A stretch of DNA of 64,000 nucleotides from Candidatus Peribacteria bacterium RIFOXYB1_FULL_54_35 (GTDB taxonomy: Bacteria; Patescibacteriota; Gracilibacteria; Peribacterales; Peribacteraceae). Position numbers and translations under genes: made by a program. Below are positions 17,583-26,700 of this stretch, piece after piece. The DNA lies in NCBI GenBank assembly GCA_001787755.1, contig MFYJ01000014.1, forward strand, positions 1 through 64,000, given 5' to 3'. Position 1 is the first letter of the stretch; each line of letters begins with the position of its first letter. A model generated the notes under the pieces. That model was not told the origin of the DNA, searched no databases, and was given only the letters and a program-made list of their open reading frames with translations.

Positions 17583-18818
17583 TTATTCCAGAGTATGAGC
17601 AACAATGGGGAGCAGAATATCCGCAATGAATCTATTTCCAGCAGGTGAGGGGTGATCATAATCTAGGAAAAATGTGTTCCAGAAGTCTCTCCAGCGCTCC
17701 GGTTGTTTCCCAATGCTCTCGGCGATGATTTCATCCGTATTTCTCCCATCGGGATTTTCACCTATCAAGTTAGATGCAAATTGCTCCTGGAGAATGGCGA
17801 GGAGATCCACGAAGGGTATTTCCCGATTCTGCGCGAAAACACTAAGAGTTTGTTGTGGGACGGCAGTTTCTTTACTGAGCGGGAACTGAAAATTATAGGG
17901 AGTGAGGAGGATGATCAGAGGTACATTCTCTCTTTCCGCAGTCTCTGTAATTTTCTGGATCCACCCCAATGCTCTTTGCCATGAAGCAAGAACTGTAGGG
18001 TGGTTGGGGGTATAGACGAGTGATAACACGGAAAATATTTCTTCATTCTGAGCTTTCTCAGCAATCCGCTCTCCACCGGGGTCTCGGAAACGGATGCGAC
18101 TTCCCCAGTCCTTCAGCATGCAGTAGAGAGCGCTTCTCTGCCTGAGGACGGTATCAATATGCGGGAAATTTGCAGTACCGAAAATGTAGTCGGCATTCTC
18201 CATTGCACTGTTGCTGCCCTGTTTTCCAGCTATGCCCATTTCCTCGAATATCCAGAAGCCTCTTTCTTCAATAATGTCGTTGAGCGTGAGTTGCAGTAGT
18301 ACGACATCCGGCTCAAATGCCAGCCCCCTTTTAAGATCATGGTATTCCTGGAACGGCGAGTTCCCTGGGGCAGCTGTGTTGATGACTTCCACAGTGGTGT
18401 TCTCTCCTCGTTCGTCGAAGAGATTGTTGAGCGATTGCTCGAGGTATGTGTCGAAAGTTTCACTATCGAGTACACGGAATCCGAACGCGATAGAATCTCC
18501 TACAAGGAGTACCCGTTTGGCGTCTTTTGGTTTTGCCATAGGCACCGCATTGTCGCGGTAGCCAAAAGCGTTGGTTGTGAAGGGGACTTCTTTGAAGGTT
18601 GTGGTTAGGTTACTTTTCAAGCGGAACAGTTTTTCACTGTCGTATTCAAAAATACTTGCGTCTGAAAGTTTCTGTGGCGAATACCAAATACGTGCGACCA
18701 GTTCCATTCCGGCAAGGAAGAGGCAAATAGAAAGAATACTGAGGAGCAAATTTTTTCCAAGTCTTGTACACCAGTGTGTGTGGGGCGAGGTTTGAATGGT
18801 GGTGCGAGTTTTCTTCAT
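17583..18818 (-). CDS. Membrane-anchored SGNH hydrolase (array copy 5)
   Basis: 411 aa. The anchor has Ser where the other array copies have Cys (KNLLLSILSICLFLAGMELV). Linker YSPQKLSDASIFEYDSEKLF, LVGDSIAFGFRV (Ser109), NTAAPGNSPFQEYHDLKRGL, LQLTLNDIIEE, and DYDHPSPAGNRF, where the usual GH after the catalytic His is GN. Its start overlaps the end of copy 6 by 4 bases (ATGA), implying translational coupling. It is the one copy without a -10-like hexamer close to its ATG, which fits coupling. Confidence 0.85.
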   Translation of the reverse strand: MKKTRTTIQTSPHTHWCTRLGKNLLLSILSICLFLAGMELVARIWYSPQKLSDASIFEYDSEKLFRLKSNLTTTFKEVPFTTNAFGYRDNAVPMAKPKDAKRVLLVGDSIAFGFRVLDSETFDTYLEQSLNNLFDERGENTTVEVINTAAPGNSPFQEYHDLKRGLAFEPDVVLLQLTLNDIIEERGFWIFEEMGIAGKQGSNSAMENADYIFGTANFPHIDTVLRQRSALYCMLKDWGSRIRFRDPGGERIAEKAQNEEIFSVLSLVYTPNHPTVLASWQRALGWIQKITETAERENVPLIILLTPYNFQFPLSKETAVPQQTLSVFAQNREIPFVDLLAILQEQFASNLIGENPDGRNTDEIIAESIGKQPERWRDFWNTFFLDYDHPSPAGNRFIADILLPIVAHTLE

Positions 18819-20077
18819 CGGTAAGAGGATTCCTGAGTAAGGGGCAGCTCTGCTATGTCTGTCCTATGCAGAGCTTTGAGGACTTCGGGCTGCAGGATGC
18901 GTGCAATAAGCTTGTGTCCCGACGGTAGTGCATGGCATATATCGTAGAAGAGGCTGGACCAAAAATCCTGGAGCTTCTCTGGGTTCTGCTGGATGGTTTG
19001 GGCAATGATTTCAGACGTGTTCCCCCCTTCTCCCGTGAAGGCAGCGTATTCTTCGAAGAGTGCATGCAACAAATCGACATATGTGATGTTCTGTTCCTCC
19101 GCGAGCTCCCGCATGATGCGCTGTGGGTGCGCTGTTTCCTCTGGGCGGCTGATTTGGAAAGCAAAGGGTGTCACAAGTAGGAGAAGGGGGATATTGTTCT
19201 CCTTGGCTATCTGTATTGTCTTGCGAGTCCAGCTGAGCGCGTATTCCCACTCCTGCAGTATCTGAGGATTCTGCGGGTCATCTACCAATACCTCTGCGAA
19301 TCCTGCTTCCATCTGCTGTGCAATATCTGCGATATGTTCACCGCTTGCATCGCGGAACCGAATGCGATTTCCCAGATCTTTTAGGAACAGATAGAACGCG
19401 CTTTTCTGCCTGAGCAGATAGTCGGCGCGGAAAGCCAATGGGAGTGTCTTCTTCCCAAAGAGATAATCAAAAAACTGTGCCTGCGAGGTATATGCCTCAT
19501 TAAAGCCCATGTTTTGCAATTGCCATGTCCCATAGTTTTCCCTCACATCGTTGAGTGTGAATTGGAGAATGACAAGGTCGGGATTGAAGAGGAGAGATCG
19601 TTGAAGGTCGTGGTATTCCTGAAAGGGAGTATTGCCAGGGACTGCAGCGTTGATCACTTCGGCAGAAATTGCTGTGTGCTGGTCGGTGAAATACTGGCTG
19701 AGTTTTTCTTCCAGAAGTACAGGAAATGCCTCGCTATCTAGCACTTTTGTTCCAAAGGCGACTGAGTCCCCTAAGACAAGTATCCGGATGGTGTTCTTGG
19801 GTTTCTCCACGGAATAATCCCTGCTCCCGCGATGTCCATAGGAATTCGTAGTGTATGGGACACCGAAATATGTACCTGCGTGATTCTTCTTCTGCCTGAA
19901 AATGGTCTCTACATCGAATTCAAAATGCCCTTCGGATCGGATTTCCTCGGGTGTGTACCATATTCGTGCAAGTAGTTCTGCAACTCCAAAGAAGATTGCG
20001 ATTGAGAGAGTGCAAAGGAGGAGGTTTACCGTAAACTCCTTCGCACGGGCATTCCATGCGGAAGTCGGATTTCGCAT
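18815..20077 (-). CDS. Membrane-anchored SGNH hydrolase (array copy 6)
   Basis: 420 aa from MRNPTSAW; a longer frame to 20119 is less likely. Anchor VNLLLCTLSIAIFFGVAELL, linker WYTPEEIRSEGHFEFDVETI, VLGDSVAFGTKV (Ser105), NAAVPGNTPFQEYHDLQRSL, LQFTLNDVREN and DICHALPSGHKLI (D-x-x-H kept). It is more diverged than copies 2-4, with an extra stretch (NEAYTSQAQFFDYLFGKKTL) before the membrane-proximal helix, as in copy 7. TACAAC (20084-20089) ends 6 bases before the ATG. Confidence 0.85.
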   Translation of the reverse strand: MRNPTSAWNARAKEFTVNLLLCTLSIAIFFGVAELLARIWYTPEEIRSEGHFEFDVETIFRQKKNHAGTYFGVPYTTNSYGHRGSRDYSVEKPKNTIRILVLGDSVAFGTKVLDSEAFPVLLEEKLSQYFTDQHTAISAEVINAAVPGNTPFQEYHDLQRSLLFNPDLVILQFTLNDVRENYGTWQLQNMGFNEAYTSQAQFFDYLFGKKTLPLAFRADYLLRQKSAFYLFLKDLGNRIRFRDASGEHIADIAQQMEAGFAEVLVDDPQNPQILQEWEYALSWTRKTIQIAKENNIPLLLLVTPFAFQISRPEETAHPQRIMRELAEEQNITYVDLLHALFEEYAAFTGEGGNTSEIIAQTIQQNPEKLQDFWSSLFYDICHALPSGHKLIARILQPEVLKALHRTDIAELPLTQESSYR

Positions 20078-20131
20078 GCCATTGTTGTACAGGAAGCAAG
20101 GTTCCTTCTCAATTCGCAATGCTTGTCATTT

Positions 20132-21376
20132 TCATTCCTTGGTTTTGCGCAGCGTGTCGAGCACAACAGGCTGAATGGCTTTTGCTATGAATCGGTGTCC
20201 TTCGATTGTCGGATGGCAGAAATCCTGGAAAAGTGCGTACCAGTACTCTCTCAGAGCGCTTGGGTTGCTCTGGCTTGTCTCTGAAATCACTCGTGCGATA
20301 GTCTCCGGATTGGTTTCTTCCCCCACCCGAGACAGTGCGAATTCCGTCTGCATTTGTTCGAGGATGTCTATATACAACACGTTCTGCTCCTGTGCGAATT
20401 TTTTCAGAATATTCTGTGGATGTGCGGATTGCGTCGTTCGTTCCATCTGGAAGTCCCAGGGTGTTGCTAGGATAATGAAGGGAATCCCTCTTCGGTTCGC
20501 GAGATTTGTCATCTCTCGCATCAGGCCGAGAGTAGTTTTCCAGCTTTCTTCAATCTCGGGGTTGGTGGGCTTACTGACAAGATCTCTCACAAGTACTATC
20601 TCCTTTTTCTGTGCGTTTGCCACAATGTTATTACCCGTGGTATCCCCGAATTGCATCCGGCTATACACATCTTTCAGGAAGAGGTAGAGGGCACTGTGTT
20701 GTCTGAGGCGGTAATCTATTGAGAAGAGTCGGGGGAGCTTCTTTTTTCCCCAGAGGTAGTCTTGGAACTGAGCGAATTTATTTTCTATGTGTGTGAGGTC
20801 GGCTTCATGGAGCAACTGGTAAATGCTTTCATCATGGGATGGTACAACATCATTGAGCGTAAATTGCAGAATGATTATGTCGGGGTCGAACTGCAGGTTT
20901 CTCTTGAGGTCGTGATATTCTTGGAATGTTGCATTGCCCGGAGTGGCGGCATTGAAAACTTGGATAGTTTGTTGTTCACCTTGCTTTGCAAAATGATTAT
21001 TCAAATCTTCTTCAAGAAAACGCGGGTACGACTCGTGATCGCGAAGCGCGAATCCCATAGAGACAGAGTCTCCAAGTATGAGAATGCGTTTAGTGTTCTT
21101 TGGTTTCTCCACAGATATTTCTGGGGTGCGATATCCAAAAGAATTCGTCGAGAAGGGCACTCCGCGGTACTCGCTTCGCAGGTTTCGCTTCCACCGGAAA
21201 AACTTTTCCCTGTCGTACTCAAAATCCTTCTGGGATTCTATCTGCTCAGGGGCATACCAAAGGCGCGCTAGTAGTTCAGCGCCCCCCAAGAAGAGGCCTA
21301 CTGAAGCAATGCACAGCAGTATATTGATGCCGAGCTCCCGCAACGCAGTTTTCCTACTCTTGTTTCTGTCTGGCAT
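20132..21376 (-). CDS. Membrane-anchored SGNH hydrolase (array copy 7)
   Basis: 414 aa from MPDRNKSRK; an in-frame extension to 21415 is rejected by comparison with the other copies. Anchor INILLCIASVGLFLGGAELL, linker WYAPEQIESQKDFEYDREKF, ILGDSVSMGFAL (Ser104), NAATPGNATFQEYHDLKRNL, LQFTLNDVVPS and DFCHPTIEGHRFI. Shares the extended HIENKFAQFQDYLWGKKKLP segment with copy 6, suggesting these two are a subgroup. TATAAA (21383-21388) ends 6 bases before the ATG. Confidence 0.85.
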   Translation of the reverse strand: MPDRNKSRKTALRELGINILLCIASVGLFLGGAELLARLWYAPEQIESQKDFEYDREKFFRWKRNLRSEYRGVPFSTNSFGYRTPEISVEKPKNTKRILILGDSVSMGFALRDHESYPRFLEEDLNNHFAKQGEQQTIQVFNAATPGNATFQEYHDLKRNLQFDPDIIILQFTLNDVVPSHDESIYQLLHEADLTHIENKFAQFQDYLWGKKKLPRLFSIDYRLRQHSALYLFLKDVYSRMQFGDTTGNNIVANAQKKEIVLVRDLVSKPTNPEIEESWKTTLGLMREMTNLANRRGIPFIILATPWDFQMERTTQSAHPQNILKKFAQEQNVLYIDILEQMQTEFALSRVGEETNPETIARVISETSQSNPSALREYWYALFQDFCHPTIEGHRFIAKAIQPVVLDTLRKTKE

Positions 21377-21420
21377 GGAACTTTTATACAGCAGGAGGTG
21401 CGGAGGGACAACCATTGCCG

Positions 21421-22662
21421 CTACTCATTCATGCTTTTGAGATTCAGTGCCTCAAGTACAATGGGCATGAGAATGTCCGCTGCCATCTTATGTCCTGCAG
21501 GGGTGAAATGTACATGATCCAAAAAGAGTTCCGCGTGGAGATCCTGCAGTAAGGTGGAGCCGTTTTTCACCCACTCATCGATAATTTCGTTTATCGTATT
21601 CCTTCCTCCTTGCTCATCAACGAGGCGTTGCCACATTGCTGCCAGGAAATCTGCGAAGTAAATATTTTCCTCCTCAGCGAACTGCTTGAATTTATGTTGC
21701 GGGAAGGCGTACTCCTCATAGTACCCTGACTGGATACCAAAGGGGGTAGCGAAGAGCACGAAGGGGATATCATGCTCTTTCGCTATGGCTACCATTATTT
21801 GTATCCAACTCAGGGCATAATCCCACGCTTCTCGTACTGCGGGGCTTTCTGGTTCTGTGAGCAGCGGCATGAAGTCGGAATTTTCCTCCGACGCCGCTTT
21901 TTTTGCGATGTGTTTTCCAGTGAGGTCTTTAAATCGTAATCGTGCGTTTATATCTTTCAGGAAGAGGTAGAGAGCGCTGTGTTGTCTAAGCAGGTAGTCG
22001 AATTGCGGTAGTCTTTTCTTGCCTGTGACATAGTTGATGCTTGTAGTCTCCGATTCGCTTTCCTTCATTCCCATTGCCAAGAATGTCCATTGTGACTGTT
22101 CATGTATGATATCGTTCAATGTGACCTGGAGAACGATTATGTCCGGATCAAATTTGAGGCCCCGCTTGACATCGTGGTACTCCTGATACGGAGAGTTGCC
22201 TGGTGCGGCTGTGTTAATCACTTCAATCCGGACATTTTCTCCACTGCCGGCGAATTGCTCATTGAGTTGCTGTTCCAGATAATACGGAAAAACTTCGTCG
22301 TCATTTACGCCCTGACCGAACGCAACAGAGTCGCCAGCTATGAGAATACGTTTCGTGTTTTCAGGTTTTTCTATGGCGATTTCTCTGCCCCGGAATCCGT
22401 GGGAATTTGTTGTGAAGGTGCTTCCCCAATTTGGGCCGTGAAAATTTGCCTTAAGTCGGAATACCTTTTCTTTGTCGTATTCAAAGAAGCTGTCGCTGTT
22501 CACTTTCTGCGGAGAGTACCACAGACGTGCCAGAGTTTCTGATCCGCCAAGGAACACGCTCACGGAAACAATACAGAGGAGCAGGTTCACTCCCATTACA
22601 TGAAGGCGCCGTTTCTTTCCTTGAGATTTCACGTCTAGTACTCGGTAAGTTCTACGGTGCAA
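21421..22662 (-). CDS. Membrane-anchored SGNH hydrolase (array copy 8)
   Basis: First copy in the direction of transcription. Anchor VNLLLCIVSVSVFLGGSETL, linker YSPQKVNSDSFFEYDKEKVF, IAGDSVAFGQGV, NTAAPGNSPYQEYHDVKRGL, LQVTLNDIIHE and DHVHFTPAGHKMA. ATG 22662 would overlap the ferredoxin gene by 28 bases; a GTG at 22632, 2 bases past the ferredoxin stop, gives an N-terminus of the same length as the other copies and is equally plausible. It has no -10 hexamer of its own, so it is probably cotranscribed with the ferredoxin. Confidence 0.83.
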   Translation of the reverse strand: MHRRTYRVLDVKSQGKKRRLHVMGVNLLLCIVSVSVFLGGSETLARLWYSPQKVNSDSFFEYDKEKVFRLKANFHGPNWGSTFTTNSHGFRGREIAIEKPENTKRILIAGDSVAFGQGVNDDEVFPYYLEQQLNEQFAGSGENVRIEVINTAAPGNSPYQEYHDVKRGLKFDPDIIVLQVTLNDIIHEQSQWTFLAMGMKESESETTSINYVTGKKRLPQFDYLLRQHSALYLFLKDINARLRFKDLTGKHIAKKAASEENSDFMPLLTEPESPAVREAWDYALSWIQIMVAIAKEHDIPFVLFATPFGIQSGYYEEYAFPQHKFKQFAEEENIYFADFLAAMWQRLVDEQGGRNTINEIIDEWVKNGSTLLQDLHAELFLDHVHFTPAGHKMAADILMPIVLEALNLKSMNE

Positions 22663-22940
22663 TCCCCCTGCACCTGTGCTTGGCAGGCGAGCCTCTCCGG
22701 GTCACTCACGATGCCCATATTCTCTTCGCGGGTATTGCGTTCACTGAGGTTTTTCATCCCTTCTCTCACATTGCACAGGCAGGTGGTACAGAAGCCATTT
22801 CCGCCGCAGGCGTGTTCAATGGGAACACCGTTATCCAGTCCGATTTGCAGCAGCGTCTGGCCGTTTTTCCCCTGAACGGTTTTCTTCTGGTCACCGTAAA
22901 TGAATGTCACCTGTACCATGAACTCCTGCATTATGTGCAT
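22635..22940 (-). CDS. [2Fe-2S] ferredoxin (adrenodoxin/plant-like fold)
   Basis: About 95-101 aa electron carrier. The cluster ligands are the pattern ACGGNGFCTTC (Cys45, Cys51, Cys54) plus Cys86 in ERLACQAQV. MVQVTFIYGDQKKTVQGKNG is the typical beta-grasp start. Possible starts are ATG 22940, 22931 or 22919. It is divergent from sufC, so a role in Fe-S assembly is likely (Isc-type Fdx supplies electrons for cluster assembly). Downstream it runs straight into the SGNH array, which is odd. Confidence 0.85.
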   Translation of the reverse strand: MHIMQEFMVQVTFIYGDQKKTVQGKNGQTLLQIGLDNGVPIEHACGGNGFCTTCLCNVREGMKNLSERNTREENMGIVSDPERLACQAQVQGDCTVELTEY

Positions 22941-22990
22941 CTTCTCCGTTCCTGTACAGCCAGAACCGGGCTAGAATGCGCTCCCACTCT

Positions 22991-23752
22991 ATGGAAGGTT
23001 CCCGAACCATTCTCTCGGTTTCCAATCTCCACATTGCTGTGGGGGGCACAGAGGTGGTGTGCGGGGTGGATTTGAGCATTGGTCAGGGGGAGGTGCACGC
23101 AGTCATGGGGCCGAATGGGTCAGGAAAATCCACGCTCGTGAGTGCGCTCATGGGGCACCCGGCATATGAGATCACGGCGGGCAGTGTGCACTTTCTTGGA
23201 CGGGATCTCCTTGCCATGCAGCCGCATGCGCGTGCGCAGGCAGGACTCTTCCTCGCATTTCAGTATCCCAAGGAGATTGCCGGTGTCACACTGCGCAACT
23301 TCCTCTTCGCTGCGTACAACGCGCAGATGGCTGTGCGTGACCCTGCGCACAAGAAAGTCTCTCCCATCAAATTCAAGAAGTTTCTGGAGGAGCACATGGC
23401 GAAGCTCAAAATTGATCCTTCCTTCGCGGAGCGTGCGCTGAACCAGGGATTTTCCGGAGGAGAGAAGAAGAAGGCGGAAATCCTGCAGATGAGCGTTCTC
23501 CAGCCTGTACTGGCACTGCTGGATGAAACCGACAGCGGGCTCGATATCGATGCTTTAAGGATTGTCGCAGAGGGCATCAATGCGCTCCGCAGCCCGGAAC
23601 GGGCAATTCTCCTCGTCACGCACTACGCGCGTATTCTGGAGTACGTCACACCGGACCATGTGCATGTCATGGTAGGCGGCAAAATTGTGCAGAGCGGAGG
23701 GGCTGCATTTGCACACCAGCTGGAAGCGGAGGGGTATAAGCGGTTTCTCTAA
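22991..23752 (+). CDS. sufC: Fe-S cluster assembly ATPase SufC
   Basis: ABC-type ATPase of the SufBCD scaffold. Walker A GPNGSGKSTLVSALMGHP, ABC signature FSGGEKKKAEILQM and Walker B LALLDETDSGLDIDALRI are all present; SGLDID is the SufC form of the D-loop. 253 aa. An upstream ATG at 22976 lies inside a -10-like TAGAAT (22972-22977), so I take ATG 22991, 13 bases further. sufB and sufD are 14-19 kb away. The stop overlaps the stop of the convergent giant gene. Confidence 0.93.
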   Translation: MEGSRTILSVSNLHIAVGGTEVVCGVDLSIGQGEVHAVMGPNGSGKSTLVSALMGHPAYEITAGSVHFLGRDLLAMQPHARAQAGLFLAFQYPKEIAGVTLRNFLFAAYNAQMAVRDPAHKKVSPIKFKKFLEEHMAKLKIDPSFAERALNQGFSGGEKKKAEILQMSVLQPVLALLDETDSGLDIDALRIVAEGINALRSPERAILLVTHYARILEYVTPDHVHVMVGGKIVQSGGAAFAHQLEAEGYKRFL

Positions 23753-26700
23753 GCTTCGAGCTGCCGGAGGATCGCAATCGCATTTCCGCTCGGTGAATAG
23801 TAATGGCTGTCCGTATGCCAAACGTTCACGAGGCTCGGTGCGAGCCAGTGCTCACGGTCAGGGCTCCACTCCCATTTTCCCTGCTCAAGACTGAAGCGTG
23901 TGTACACGGAGAGCGGAGAGAGTCCTTTTGTCTTTTCCACAGTGTAGATGCCGTTCTCGTCCGGCTGGCCGCAGAGCTCATGTCCGCGCGTGAAGCGCTC
24001 CCATTGGCCTCTGTCGAGAGGGGCGGAATAGAGTGCGCCGTACTGCGCAAGCAGCATTTCGAATCCGATTTTCGTAATCGCGTTCTTCCCATCCCCTGCG
24101 AATTTTCTTGCTGTGAACTCCAGTCTTCGCAGGAATTCCCGGCGTTGCACATTTGTTTCCAGTTTTTTGTACTGTTCAAGGAGCAGATTTTCCGACTCAC
24201 GGTGTTCGGGGTCATCTATGTTGCTTACAAAAAGCGCGATGATCTTGCGTACAGAACCGAGGGGATTTTCCGGAATTGGCATGCAGAGCCCCTCGGTAAA
24301 TATTTCTCTGGGAATGGATGTATTCTGTTCCTGCAGAAAGGTGAGGTACCATCCTCCCATATGGTTGAAGTAATAGTTAGCTCCTGTTTTTTCATCTACC
24401 ACTTCTATACGTGTCGTGCTGCTGTTTCCCGTTGTTTTCTTATATGTTTTGTCCGCGGAATCCAAGAAGGTTCCCGTGGATACAATTGGTTTTCTCAGGT
24501 AGAGGAAATACCCACTCTCGCTCTCTGGCGGACAGTAGTATGCAACGTGTTCATGCCGTCGTTCCCCCTTATGTGAATCAAGGTATTCGTGGGGATATGC
24601 ATGCCATACGCCCGGGTTCCGCTTTGCAGTCTGACGGGCAAGTTCCTGCTGCTGCAGCATCTCCGCTCTTTTCTCCCCAAGTTTTTTCTCTTCCTCATGT
24701 TTCTTCCTGCGTCGCTCAATGGTCTGCTGACGGCGCTTTTCCAGTGGTACAGAGAGCTGGCTGATCATCTCGCGCGCTCCGTTCTGGAGGAGGAAGTTCC
24801 GTCCGCCGATTACCCTGTCGCTGCCGCCCATTTCTCCATTGCCATTGCTGATCGCATACGTGCCTCTTGTGCTCTGCATCACGAAGAATTCGGGAGGTTC
24901 CGCTCCGCTCAATGGGTCTCCGTACACATAGGTGGCCAGGACCATCGCGTGCCCGTTGCCGAGTATCCGTGCCTCAAAGAAGACCGCGACAACATTATCG
25001 AAAGAGAACTGTTCTTCGGGGCGCTGCGGAGGATACCGGAGGCTGCGGATGCAGCTCTCCATCCGCGGGTAATCGTTGCCGATGTTACCGCGACTCCTCG
25101 GGATATCGTACTTCACGAAGACGGCAGGGGTGTTGGAGTCGTGCATGTACATTCTCTCCAGCCCGTCACTCCTCACGAACCCACGGCCGCGGTTTTCTTC
25201 CTTCTGTGCAAGTACAATAGCCGCCTCTGTCATGCGCTGTTTCGCTGCATCCGCACTCGCATTCTCAGGGAGGTCCGGTAGACGAGCTTCCGAAGAGACG
25301 CCATTCGCAACAAAGCGCGCATAGTGTGCGTACTTCGCTTTACTGTCTGTTGTTTCTACGCTGGAGGGAAGCCAGTTCTCAAGAGAGAAAAGTCTTACAA
25401 GTACAGGGTCATACACCCGTCCTTCCGGCTCGTCGGTGGTGTGGGGGTGTACCTTGTCGAGCTCTGTCCGGAGTCCTATATCTGCAACACATTTCCTGTA
25501 GATTGCTCCGCGTGCTCCGAAGGAGAAGCCTTCCGGCAGGCCGGATACCGTGTCCTGCGGTACTGCGAATGTGAGGTCATTTGCGTGTTGGAAGAGGTAC
25601 TGTGCAACAAGCTCTGCCCGAGTTTTCCCCCCATTTCTCTCCAGTGCTGTACTTCCGGTTTCGCTGAGTTTTTTCCCGAAGACTTCCATTTCCCCGAGTT
25701 TTTGGATCAGGTCGTTCAGCTCGTCCATTCTTACCTGGAGTCTCCGTGCATCCGATACTTCAGTGGGGAGCTTCTCACGCTCCTTGAGCGCTGCGAGGTA
25801 CGTTTCTTCCATGCGGTGCTGCGTGAGAAAAACGATGCTTTCGCGCATGGCACGGCGGATTTCCACTTTCGAAATTTTTGGGGAGGTGGGGAGGGGGACA
25901 TTCCAGTCACTGTCGATTTGACCCCGGCTTACCTCCTCCCATGAGAGCCCGTTGCCGGAGAGCTCAAAGAGACGGGAGTAGAACACGGGGAGGAAAATTT
26001 CTTTGAATTCTTTTCCATAGAACGCATCCAGGAATTTCGGGTGCTCTTTCCCGCTGTACACCATCTGCAGGAGTTCCGGGAACTCGCGCAGTTCTGTATG
26101 GAGGATGCTGAAGAACATCTTCTCGCGCATGCCGCGCTTCTGGACGTTCTCGGGAGAATCGTCCGCGTCTTCAAAGGGGTTATCTGAGATCATTTCCCCT
26201 GATGCTTTGGCAAGGAGGTCGTACGCTGTTTCACCGGTGGCTTTTTCCAGGCTGATCTTCGCAAGTAACCACGCAGGTGCTCTCTGGATGAAGCGGCGGT
26301 CTGCCTCCTGATCCATACCGTACTTTACAATCCCCACTGCAACTTCCACCGCCATGATCGGCCAGAAGGTCCGGCTCACGCCAAAGCGCAGCACGGCAAG
26401 CGTCTCCGCTGCACTCACTGCTGTCAGCATTTCCTGTGCTGTCACTTTTTCTTGCTGGGCTTCTGATAGATTTTTTATGTTTACTGTAATTTCCGTGCCG
26501 CCATCTTTGTATGTGAATTTTTCTTCCTGATTAGGGGGGTCTGCGACGAACCCGGCATCTTTAATTTCCCTGATCATCTCCTGCCGTTGCTCTGCGATGG
26601 ATTTGCGGATTTCCTTTATCTCCTGCCAGTCGAGGTATGTGCGGTAGGCGAGAAGTGCAGCTCCGCCGGCACGGCCAAGCGTCATCTCCTTCGGCAGCAG

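Noticed and set aside
12437-22662. SGNH array as an assembly artefact
   Set aside because: The copies differ clearly in sequence, length and flanking gaps, so collapse or duplication of reads would not generate them.
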